A stretch of DNA of 64,000 nucleotides from Gammaproteobacteria bacterium (GTDB lineage: Bacteria > Pseudomonadota > Gammaproteobacteria > Pseudomonadales > Pseudohongiellaceae): positions 1-64,000 of the forward strand of contig JAURCS010000002.1 of NCBI GenBank assembly GCA_030828385.1, in the 5' to 3' direction. This document shows, piece after piece, positions 44,684-52,788 of this stretch; positions within the stretch are counted from its first letter, which is position 1; every line of letters begins with the position of its first letter. A model generated the notes under the pieces. The model had not been told where the DNA came from and did no database searches. It saw only the letters and a list, made by a program, of their open reading frames with translations. The translations under genes were made by a program, and so were the position numbers.

Positions 44684-45754
44684 CTATTTTGCCCTGCCAG
44701 TATAGCCATGAGCGATGGTGTCAATGGCTACGATCGCGTTGCGTGCGGCCTGTGTTCCCCAGGAACCGTAAAAAACGATACCGTATAGCGTTTTCTTGTC
44801 CTCACCACCAAAAGCCACGCCATGCATGCCTTGTGGACCCGGGATGGAACCGAGGAAGGTACCGTCGGGCGCGAACACATCCGCCGAACGACCGGTTGCC
44901 ACATACAGACGACCTTCACTGTCGATGGCAGAACCATCACCACCCTGCCCACCCTGCAACTGACCGAAGTCTTTCTGATTGCTCAATGAACCATCGGCTT
45001 CAACATCGAATGCCACTACAGTCGCGCCATTGGTGGCATAGAGGGTTTGTTCGTTAGCGCTGAGGATAATGCCATTAGCGTTAGGGACATCTCCGTATTG
45101 ACTGGTATTGCCCTGAGCATCGGCATAAAACACCCCGGTACCGGACACGGAAAAATATACGCCGCCCTTGGCATCAGCTGTCAGATCATTCATGACCCCG
45201 CCGACACATTCCAGTGGCTCGCCATTAAAGCTGTTAGTAAGCAATTTTCGCTCGGGCTCCAACTGTTCAATGCCGGTACCAATACCCCGTGTCGCCACAT
45301 ACAGGGCGCCATTCTTGCTGCGCGAAACCGCTCCGGCGGTATTGATATCATCATGAATGATGCGCGCCAGCCCGGTTTCAAGGTCAAGTTCCATGACATT
45401 GCCGGCATCGTTGTTGGCAAACAGCATGATGCCGTTATCACCGGCAATGGGACCGTCGGCATTATTGCCCTGCCAGCGCCAGACCACCTGCCAGATTTTC
45501 CCCCCCTGAATAACTCCAGGAATGGATGCTGTTGTGGGCAGTGTTGGCATGGGTGGCGATGAATTGTCATCGGGCCCTTCTCCAAATTGAATAGACGCGG
45601 GAGCTATGTTGCAACCGGCAATGACATCGGCAAAGCGGGGATCCAGCCTGGCCTGCAGTGAATTCCCCCGATCAAAAGCAGACGCTGGCTGCTGAGCTGA
45701 TACCCCAAGCGTCAGGCCTGAAAGCAATAATGCCAGAATTAATTTTGTACTCAT
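44684..45754 (-). CDS. Secreted SMP-30/gluconolactonase-like beta-propeller
   Basis: 356 residues, signal peptide ending GVSAQQ, GAGGGGAAG upstream of ATG. Propeller strands of the SMP-30 / gluconolactonase / LRE type are visible: MNDLTADAKGGVYFS, PNANGIILSANEQTLYAT and GSAIDSEGRLYVATGRSADV. The MNDLTAD and PNANGI segments correspond to the metal-binding Asn/Asp positions of these lactonases. It could hydrolyse a lactone formed by the neighbouring PQQ enzyme; that link is inference from position and common direction. Confidence 0.78.
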   Translation of the reverse strand: MSTKLILALLLSGLTLGVSAQQPASAFDRGNSLQARLDPRFADVIAGCNIAPASIQFGEGPDDNSSPPMPTLPTTASIPGVIQGGKIWQVVWRWQGNNADGPIAGDNGIMLFANNDAGNVMELDLETGLARIIHDDINTAGAVSRSKNGALYVATRGIGTGIEQLEPERKLLTNSFNGEPLECVGGVMNDLTADAKGGVYFSVSGTGVFYADAQGNTSQYGDVPNANGIILSANEQTLYATNGATVVAFDVEADGSLSNQKDFGQLQGGQGGDGSAIDSEGRLYVATGRSADVFAPDGTFLGSIPGPQGMHGVAFGGEDKKTLYGIVFYGSWGTQAARNAIVAIDTIAHGYTGRAK

Positions 45755-45961
45755 CGTCTTCCCCTCGTTATTCTTTTATTCCATCAGTAGTGATGACTGT
45801 CATCAAAATGCCCGCAACTCACAATTAAAACAAATTTTTCACTTTGCCGATCCCGACGTATTGTTATAAGTCTTTATAAAACACTAATCACACTATATAA
45901 AGTAACAAATATCAAAAGGCTCAGATAAAATAAGCCTATAATTTTGTAACGGGGTATATCA

Positions 45962-47023
45962 ATGAAAATCATTTTTATCATTTTTACGCTGGCAATGACG
46001 GCAATGCCTGCTAGCGCCCAATGGCTGGATCGTCCCTGGCCCGGTATTCCACGTACCGCAAGTGGTGAACCAGATACTGGTGCACCAGCGCCCCGTGGCG
46101 TCGATGGCCACCCCGATTTTACCGGTGTCTGGAGCGGGCCTCCTCCCGTCGCCAACCTCGACCCGGCACAATTACAACCGTGGGTTTCCGAACTTGCCAG
46201 TGCGCGCCAGCAGAATTTTTACAAGGATCGTCCCCTGTTTCGCTGTCTACCCAACGGGCCAGAAACAGAAAGTTCCGGCGGCTGGAAACGACTTATTCAA
46301 ACACCGGCGACCATTGTTATCCTGAACGAGGATCTTACTTATCGGGTGATTCATATGGATGGTCGTGAACTGGAAGCCGACCCGATACCAAGCTTTACCG
46401 GGTATTCGGTTGGTCATTGGGAAGGTGACACGCTGGTGGTCGATACCAATGGCTTTAACGATCAAACCTGGCTAAGTCGTTGGGGAGTTTCGCACTCTGA
46501 AGCATTGCGCGTAAATGAACGCTACAGTCGTCCGGATTTCGGCCACATGGAAATAGTGACTACCTTTACAGACCCGGAGGCATTTACAGCATCCTGGGGT
46601 TTTGAGACAACAATGGAACTGGCGGCGGATACCGAAATACTGGAGTCTGTTTGCGAACGTCGTAGTGACGATTGGTCTGGCAACTTATCGGATACCGAGG
46701 CGAAACGAGTATCCGTAGCCCCAGAAACGCTGGCACAGTATGTAGGTCTTTACCGGGGTATTTATGCCGGTAGTGAGCGAACCTATGAAATATCACTTTC
46801 GGGTACCGACCTGGTCGCCAGGATTGTTGGCGATTATGATGCCATTGGTCTCGGTGCCGCAGGACTGGAGCAAGGTGCACCGCGAAAACTGGTACCCCTG
46901 TCACAAACGCAATTTGATGGCCTGGGACTCGGGTATAATTTTATGGTTAATGAGGATGGTCAAGTGGAAAGTGTGAGTATTTCCCATGTCTCGGGTGACT
47001 ATACATATTCCAGACTGCCATAG
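45962..47023 (+). CDS. Secreted DUF6152-partner family protein with extra C-terminal domain
   Basis: 353 residues, signal peptide ending SAQWLDRPWPG. HPDFTGVWSGPPP starts the family region. The core is the best preserved in the window: RCLPNGPETES, VIHMDGRELEADPIP and GYSVGHWEGDTLVVDTNGF. After about residue 240 comes an extra domain (APETLAQYVGLYRG, EISLSGTDLVARIV, LVPLSQTQFDGLG) that looks like the beta-barrel tail of class C beta-lactamase-like esterases. No DUF6152 gene is adjacent, unlike its four relatives here. Confidence 0.72.
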   Translation: MKIIFIIFTLAMTAMPASAQWLDRPWPGIPRTASGEPDTGAPAPRGVDGHPDFTGVWSGPPPVANLDPAQLQPWVSELASARQQNFYKDRPLFRCLPNGPETESSGGWKRLIQTPATIVILNEDLTYRVIHMDGRELEADPIPSFTGYSVGHWEGDTLVVDTNGFNDQTWLSRWGVSHSEALRVNERYSRPDFGHMEIVTTFTDPEAFTASWGFETTMELAADTEILESVCERRSDDWSGNLSDTEAKRVSVAPETLAQYVGLYRGIYAGSERTYEISLSGTDLVARIVGDYDAIGLGAAGLEQGAPRKLVPLSQTQFDGLGLGYNFMVNEDGQVESVSISHVSGDYTYSRLP

Positions 47024-47378
47024 AACGAAACTTTATTATGTTATTAGGGTATAGCTGAATATCTGTAGGAGGTTTAAAGTCTTTATCCCTTCTATTGCAG
47101 AATTCTAGTGGCGCTAAATATATCGCCGGCGTTAATTTTAGAGGAAGAATCCCGACCACTAATTGCCCCACATTAGACAAAGGCTGCTGCAGTACCGCAA
47201 ACTGGAAAAAAGGATAACCAGTACAACAGGCAACAAATACCGCAGGCTGCCAATCATTGCTCCAAGAAGTTATTTTAGGGTGTCGAGCATGAATTTAATA
47301 AGGGCGTCTGGAACAAGCCAGCGCTTGATATTTCAGTACGCCCTTTATATTGCGTCCTCTTTATTGAGTTGCCATTAA
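47024..47378. other. No recognisable gene
   Basis: 355 bases between converging stops at 47023 and 47379. Short frames here have no coding character that I can see, and no clear terminator stem is visible. Confidence 0.5.
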
Positions 47379-47972
47379 CTACCAGCCTTCATCCAAAGGC
47401 AGCTCAGTATTGGCCTTGATATTCAACACCGCACAATGGTGATAGGTGAAGCCGCCTTCGCGGAAACCGGGATGCTCTTCCATAAACTGTACCACCTGTA
47501 AAAAGCAGCCTTCACAGTCGATATTCGGCATGGAAATTTCAGTTTCCAGCGGACCGGTACGTCGCTCCTGATTAGCCCACAAACCATCCAGGATGACCGG
47601 TGCCGCAGGTTCCATTGCCACCGGCGCATAATCCGAGCGCGGACCGCGATCAGTGTCTTTCATCACCGCTTCAGGATCAGCCGGCAGCCAGTTTATGCGT
47701 CTGGCCAGCGCAACCCGATAATGTCCCGGATGGTAAATGGTTTCTTCTATTGCAAGGCGCAGCATGGCGCCGCCCATGACGTCGGTCACCACGCCAGTAC
47801 GGGTACCACCATCAGCCACAGTCCCGCCGCAGGGTGCCATTTTCTGCGGATCGCCACGCTCATCCTCTTCTATCCAGGAGGCGGGTGAATTCAACTTGAA
47901 ATGACCATAGCTGTTGGCGGCCATCAGGCTAAAGGCCAGTCCAAGACCGGTTTTCAAAAAAGGATTAAGCAC
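47379..47972 (-). CDS. SCE4755-type LPMO-like copper protein
   Basis: 197 residues from a GTG at 47972, chosen because AAGGGAG lies seven bases upstream and the signal peptide starts there (VLNPFLKTGLGLAFSLMAAN). The cut before HFKLNSPASW leaves an N-terminal His, as needed for the histidine brace of lytic polysaccharide monooxygenases. A second His lies in IYHPGHYRVAL. PQKMAPCGG and DCEGCFLQVVQFMEE carry Cys that may form disulfides. Family known as SCE4755 polysaccharide monooxygenase-like; activity unproven. Confidence 0.75.
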   Translation of the reverse strand: MLNPFLKTGLGLAFSLMAANSYGHFKLNSPASWIEEDERGDPQKMAPCGGTVADGGTRTGVVTDVMGGAMLRLAIEETIYHPGHYRVALARRINWLPADPEAVMKDTDRGPRSDYAPVAMEPAAPVILDGLWANQERRTGPLETEISMPNIDCEGCFLQVVQFMEEHPGFREGGFTYHHCAVLNIKANTELPLDEGW

Positions 47973-48209
47973 ATCAAACTCCCTTGTAATACTCCTACAC
48001 ACGGCGGAGTTATTATGAGTAACGAAGTGGAAATTTATCACAGACAGAAATAAAAAAAAGCAGGCAATAAATACACTTCATTTCTTTGCCTACCTAACGG
48101 GTAAGTCTAAATCACTTATGGAACCTCTGATTAATCTTATTTCACACTTTTTTGGCAATTATGGGCAATACAGTGGTAAATTTGTAAGTTGTTCTTATGG
48201 GGGATAATT

Positions 48210-49544
48210 ATGTCAGTTACATTTAGTGAAGTTATGTCAAAAAAACCACTACGGCTGTTTCAGGTGGTTACATTTATTATTTGTGTGATCGTGCTTGTCG
48301 CAGACGGTATGGATGCACAGATGCTTGGTGTTGTGGCACCTCTCATCATTGAGGATTTTGGTATTGACCGGGGTACTTTTGGTTTGGCGCTGAGTGCAGC
48401 GCTGGTCGGTTTTGGCCTAGGTTCCTGGAGCGGAGGATGGCTTGGAGACACCGTTGGACGACGCTGGTCGCTGGCGCTGGCTGCAGTAGTTTTCTCCCTT
48501 GGCACAATCGCCGTTAGTACCTCCGCAGATGTCTGGCAAATGGCATTTTGGCGTCTTGTCAGTGGCCTGGGCTTCGGTTCTGCTTATGCCAATGCCATCA
48601 CTCTGGCTGGCGAGTGGCTGCCGGGACGCTGGCGCTCAGTGGGCGTAACCACCCTTTCAGTGGGCACACCCGCTGGCGGTATGGTGGTGGGAATCATCGC
48701 GCCCAGTTTGGTGGACAGTTATGACTGGGATGGCTCCTTTATCTTTCTCGGTATTCTTACCTTGCTGGTGGTTGCGCTGATCATTGCTTTTTTGCGCGAC
48801 AGTCCCACTTTCCTGATGGCAAGAGGTAAGGTTGAGGAAGCGAAAAAAGCTGCACTTAAGGTTACTGACGAAGCGCTTGATCTCATGGAAGAAACGCACC
48901 TTCCTGATTCAGATGGTGGCACCATTGGTGTGTTGCATCGCACCAACAAACGACTCAATATCGGCGTTGGTATTGCCTTTACTTCAGCGACGATGGTGGC
49001 TTATGGTATCCTGGGCTGGACCACCACCATACTGACAGCCAAAGGCTTCGAGTTTGACCAAGCTTCCTATGCGGTTGCCGTCGCCGGAATGACTTCTATC
49101 TTATCTTCCATTGCCGCCGGCCTGATTGTGCAGCGCTTCGGTTCAAAACTGGCCATGAACTCTTTCAGTGGCATTTTGCTGGTGACCCTGATCCTGCTGA
49201 CCATTATGCTGGAATCACTGTCGGGAGTGCCAAGTGACAGCGAGAGGTTAATAGTGGTTACATTGATCGGCATCGCTGCTGCTTTTTTCAGCGCCAGTAT
49301 TGCAAGCATGTATGCCATCATGACTCACGCCTATCCACCATCCTGCCGTTCGGCCGGAATTGGTTTTGGAATCTTCATGGGTCGCTTTGGTGCTATCGGC
49401 TCCAGCGCCTTCGGTGGCACGCTACTTGATATCGGTGCCGGCAGTACAGTGCCGTTTTTTGCTGTCATGTGCATTGGTGCTGCGCTGATTTCCACTGCGG
49501 CATTCGTCATTGACCGACCTGTACCACCGTTAGCCAAGACCTGA
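48210..49544 (+). CDS. MFS transporter, aromatic acid:H+ symporter type
   Basis: 444 residues from the ATG at 48210 (GGGGGAT upstream); an in-frame TTG at 48189 is rejected. Twelve membrane helices. VADGMDAQMLGVVAPLI in helix 1 carries the DGxDxxxxxxxxP pattern of AAHS carriers such as PcaK and VanK. GGWLGDTVGRRWSL is the loop 2-3 MFS signature. Probably imports a benzoate- or phenylpropenoate-type acid with protons. It lies alone, divergent from the LPMO-like gene, with terminator-like structure after it. Confidence 0.85.
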   Translation: MSVTFSEVMSKKPLRLFQVVTFIICVIVLVADGMDAQMLGVVAPLIIEDFGIDRGTFGLALSAALVGFGLGSWSGGWLGDTVGRRWSLALAAVVFSLGTIAVSTSADVWQMAFWRLVSGLGFGSAYANAITLAGEWLPGRWRSVGVTTLSVGTPAGGMVVGIIAPSLVDSYDWDGSFIFLGILTLLVVALIIAFLRDSPTFLMARGKVEEAKKAALKVTDEALDLMEETHLPDSDGGTIGVLHRTNKRLNIGVGIAFTSATMVAYGILGWTTTILTAKGFEFDQASYAVAVAGMTSILSSIAAGLIVQRFGSKLAMNSFSGILLVTLILLTIMLESLSGVPSDSERLIVVTLIGIAAAFFSASIASMYAIMTHAYPPSCRSAGIGFGIFMGRFGAIGSSAFGGTLLDIGAGSTVPFFAVMCIGAALISTAAFVIDRPVPPLAKT

Positions 49545-49625
49545 CACTAAAAAATATAGACGACCATAACCTGGCAACTTTTTAATATGCCTGCATGTTA
49601 TTAAGTTGCCTAGTTAAGAGGAAAA

Positions 49626-49663
49626 GTAAAAAGGGCGAGCCTTATAAAAATGGCTCTTTTACT
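49626..49663. terminator. Likely terminator between converging genes
   Basis: GTAAAA...GAGCC and GGCTCTTTTAC pair around an AT loop with a three-base bulge on the left arm, between the MFS stop and the NTF2-like stop. Confidence 0.5.
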
Positions 49664-49672
49664 GCGACAGGA

Positions 49673-50242
49673 TTAACGAGGGGTATAGGTATTAAAGTAA
49701 GCAGGAGGTAAACCCCCATCCTGGGTAATGAGACGTTTGGTGATATACCAGGCGCCATTCACTTTTCTAAATTCAGTATCTTCACGGCCCTGCTCTATAA
49801 GACGAGGGGCCAGGTATACCGAATCATTCATGACTTCTGTGTATATCATGTGAGCTGTCGCAGTATTACCATTGACTATGATTCGCGGGTTGGTCATCAA
49901 CACATGAACCTTGCCAGGCACATCTTCTTCCGGAGAGATTTCTCCATAGTTATCGTATAGCCCCTGAATCTCTTTTTTCCCTTTATACACCAACCCGTTG
50001 ATATCCAGCACCGCATCATCGGTATACATGGTCGTCCAGTCATGGCCGTCGTCCACTTCAAAACCGTAATAATAGGCGAGCAGCATATCTTCTATCTGCA
50101 GTCGATCTAGTAGTGTTTCCTGGGTAGTGATTGGTATTTGTGCAGCAACGGGAAGTGCTGCGTAAAGGGCCAACAAAAAGCATCCGCATAAAGCGACTTG
50201 CAGGCGTCGCAGAACTTTATTTACAGGTAATGAGCCGAGCAT
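49673..50242 (-). CDS. Secreted NTF2-like (SnoaL) protein
   Basis: 189 residues, GAGGAATATCA upstream of ATG, signal peptide ending PVAAQIP. LLDRLQIEDMLLAYYYGFEV, YTDDAVLDINGLVYKGKKEI and HMIYTEVMNDSVYLAPRLIE (all shortened to fit) match SnoaL/NTF2-like domains, ending FRKVNGAWYITKRLI. Such folds include hydratases, isomerases and binding proteins for ring compounds. A polar pocket with Asp/His is plausible but no specific reaction can be given. Confidence 0.75.
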   Translation of the reverse strand: MLGSLPVNKVLRRLQVALCGCFLLALYAALPVAAQIPITTQETLLDRLQIEDMLLAYYYGFEVDDGHDWTTMYTDDAVLDINGLVYKGKKEIQGLYDNYGEISPEEDVPGKVHVLMTNPRIIVNGNTATAHMIYTEVMNDSVYLAPRLIEQGREDTEFRKVNGAWYITKRLITQDGGLPPAYFNTYTPR

Positions 50243-50316
50243 TGATATTCCTCTTTATATTTTTTCTTCGTAATTTATAAAGCTTACAATTATCCAGATG
50301 ATTACTGACAGGTCTG

Positions 50317-50574
50317 TTAGTTTTTAGTTAATCCATCACGATACTTCGGATAAGCCATTATGAATCTATCTTCATTGCGCATTGGAATGTCACTCAGCGA
50401 GCTTGCATCCATCACGGCATCTTCTTCGATGATGCCATTAAGATATAACAAATAGGCAGTCTGGGAATAGACCTCATTGTCATTCAGAGTCTGTGGCATA
50501 TTAAATGGCATGGCACGCCGAATATAGTAATACACAGTACTGCCATAGGGCCATAAGCTGCCCACCGTTCTTAT
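50317..50574 (-). pseudogene. C-terminal fragment of a SoxD-like cytochrome c
   Basis: About 85 codons reading RTVGSLWPYGSTVYYYIRRA, then MPFNMPQTLNDNEVYSQTAY and LLYLNGIIEEDAVMDA. This is the C-terminal heme-ligand region of c-type cytochromes related to SoxD, with the axial Met in AMPF. The CxxCH motif and everything before it are missing: an in-frame TAG (50575) that ends the upstream frame sits directly before it. No good start codon. A gene relic. Confidence 0.65.
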
Positions 50575-50973
50575 CTATTGCAACTGATCCAGCTTACCGT
50601 GTTCGCCCACAAGACGATCACTCAGTGTTTTTCTGATGTCTTTCATGCGCCCGATTCCACCGTAGTGAGGCAGGTTATAAGCTATGGTTTTTGTTTCATC
50701 ACTCAGGGTGTCTTCTAGAAAAATTGGCATATCGATTTCAATATCCTGAACGCACCGGGAAAACCTTTTTTCGCTGCGCACATGGGCGCCAGTTGCGCGA
50801 TAGTGAAAATCCGCACCGAAAATCGATTCAAAAAAATCGTAATAATCACCTTCACTATAGCCAACGCACGTTTTAAAACCAAAAAGAAATAGTTCCGCTA
50901 AATAACACATTCTGCTTTCCCACTTGAAAAGCGTTCTTTTGACTATTTCTTTACAATCTGAACGCCCGTTCAA
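50575..50973 (-). CDS. Hypothetical protein fused to a cytochrome relic
   Basis: 132 codons, in the same frame as the cytochrome fragment and ending at the TAG that precedes it. Sequence includes RTLFKWESRMCYLAELFLFG, SEGDYYDFFESIFGADFHYR and GRMKDIRKTLSDRLVGEHG. I do not recognise the family, and no signal peptide or heme motif is seen. It may be a small cytoplasmic protein or itself a 5' or 3' truncated gene joined to the relic by a deletion. Confidence 0.4.
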   Translation of the reverse strand: MNGRSDCKEIVKRTLFKWESRMCYLAELFLFGFKTCVGYSEGDYYDFFESIFGADFHYRATGAHVRSEKRFSRCVQDIEIDMPIFLEDTLSDETKTIAYNLPHYGGIGRMKDIRKTLSDRLVGEHGKLDQLQ

Positions 50974-51192
50974 ACCCTGCTTATAACTATAGTTATTCTT
51001 TGCGTCATAAATCTATATGTGGCACTATTTCACGACTTTTTCTGATCTTTTAGCAGTAGATTCGTATCAGCAAACATAAAAAAATTAGGTTCTTATTAAA
51101 CGCACTGTCAGAATAGAAGCCTCATTATTTAGCAATTAGCTCCTTACCTCTGATAAATAGTACGTTACCATCAATTGTTGAGGGGGACTTGC

Positions 51193-52788
51193 ATGATGGA
51201 TATCCAAAAAAAGGGATTTTTCCCTGCTGTGCTTGCAGTGACACTTGTACTAACCGGTACTCTCTGGGATATAGACAAAGCCTATTCCTCTGCCACCATG
51301 GTGGATGCCGCCCGCGCTGATGACCAGACACAGTTGCAGCAAATGATCAATAACGGTGCTGATGTGAATATTCCAGCGCCTGATGGCACTACCCCTTTGC
51401 TTTGGGCAGTATTTAATTCATCCTCGGACATGGTTCAATTATTACTTGATGCAGACGCTGATCCAAATATTCCCAATAAGCTTGGAATAACCCCTTTACT
51501 GCAGGCTAGCCGTTATGGCGATGCCAGCATGATTAATATGCTAATCAGCAGTGGGGCCAATCTTGTGCACAGCGGACTCGGTGTAGAATCTCCGCTCATG
51601 TCCGCAGCACGATCCGGCAACACCCAGGCACTAAAGGCCCTTCTTGAGGCTGGCGCCAATCCCAATGCCAGTGAGCCTGTTGATAATCAGACTGCCCTGA
51701 TGTGGGCAACAGCCGAAGGTCATCTGGATGTTGTCAAGATACTGCTTGATGCTGGTGCCGATCCCAACATGCAATCCCGTGTATCAGAACTGACAAAACG
51801 CAAAAACGCTGATTTTCCATCAGGCGGTTTTGCGCCCCTGCACTGGGCAGCACGCAACGGCGACGAAGCAATGATCAGAACCCTGCTTGATGGCGGCGCT
51901 AACATTAATGTCAGAAATGGTGATGATTCCACGCCGATGATGCTGGCGATAGTGAATGACCGTTTTGATATTGCCGCCCTGCTGCTGGATCTTGATGCTG
52001 ACGCCAATGATGGCTCGCTTTATTTCGCAACCGAGATGCGCGATGCTACCACCGACTGGCGTGCCCGAGACGGAACCATCTTCCGTGCCGATCATCCCAA
52101 CGAACTCAGCGCCATTGACCTTACCCGTCTGTTATTGGAAGCGGGCGCTGATCCCAACAAGCCCTTTATTGGCCAGATGCACAATACTTCAATGTGCTGT
52201 GATACCAAGTCCAACATGACACCATTCTATAGAGCGGCAAAAGCTGCGGATATAGCCGGCCTGAGCATGATGCTTGAATATGGTGCTGATCCGAACTGGA
52301 AGCCGGCATCGGAGACCAAATATGTTGGCATTGATGGTGAAGAAGAAGTCGTTAGCCGCTCTGCCCTAATGGTCGCTATTACCGGCGGCAAGGGAGTCGC
52401 CATTGCCGGCGGCCCCAATGATTTGCGCAACGGACCACCTGACTTTCGGGAAAAAGGCGTGCGTGACCCGGTTCAGGCAGCCAAGCTTCTTCTTGAGGCT
52501 GGTGCCGATGTCAGCGTTAAAGGCCCTGATGATCTTACCGCTCTGCATGTTGCAGCCAATGCCGGCCAGCTCGACATTGTCTATGCCCTTGCAGCCAATG
52601 GCGCATCGCTTACTGCAAAGAACAAGAGTGATCAAACACCACAGGAACTGGTTGAAAATACCCCAGCCAAAAAACCTACTCCCGGTTTTTACTTCGATGC
52701 ACCGCCAGCTTCACAGGAAGAAATTATTGCCGCACTGATTGAATTGGGTAGCATGAACAATACTGGTCAGGGAACTAGCGCACAATGA
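51193..52788 (+). CDS. Secreted ankyrin-repeat protein, triad B
   Basis: 531 residues from the ATG at 51193 (AGGGGG upstream; a second ATG follows at once). N-terminal hydrophobic signal (FFPAVLAVTLVLTGTLW). Ankyrin repeats fill the rest: TPLLWAVFNSSSDMVQLLLD, TALMWATAEGHLDVVKILLD, APLHWAARNGDEAMIRTLLD, TALHVAANAGQLDIVYALAA. Insert with HNTSMCCDTKSNMTPFYRAA near residue 340. Its stop overlaps the next start by ATGA. Same place in the set as the triad A ankyrin protein. Confidence 0.9.
   Translation: MMDIQKKGFFPAVLAVTLVLTGTLWDIDKAYSSATMVDAARADDQTQLQQMINNGADVNIPAPDGTTPLLWAVFNSSSDMVQLLLDADADPNIPNKLGITPLLQASRYGDASMINMLISSGANLVHSGLGVESPLMSAARSGNTQALKALLEAGANPNASEPVDNQTALMWATAEGHLDVVKILLDAGADPNMQSRVSELTKRKNADFPSGGFAPLHWAARNGDEAMIRTLLDGGANINVRNGDDSTPMMLAIVNDRFDIAALLLDLDADANDGSLYFATEMRDATTDWRARDGTIFRADHPNELSAIDLTRLLLEAGADPNKPFIGQMHNTSMCCDTKSNMTPFYRAAKAADIAGLSMMLEYGADPNWKPASETKYVGIDGEEEVVSRSALMVAITGGKGVAIAGGPNDLRNGPPDFREKGVRDPVQAAKLLLEAGADVSVKGPDDLTALHVAANAGQLDIVYALAANGASLTAKNKSDQTPQELVENTPAKKPTPGFYFDAPPASQEEIIAALIELGSMNNTGQGTSAQ

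Noticed and set aside
48189-48209. TTG start for the MFS transporter
   Set aside because: The ATG at 48210 has GGGGGAT at the right distance.
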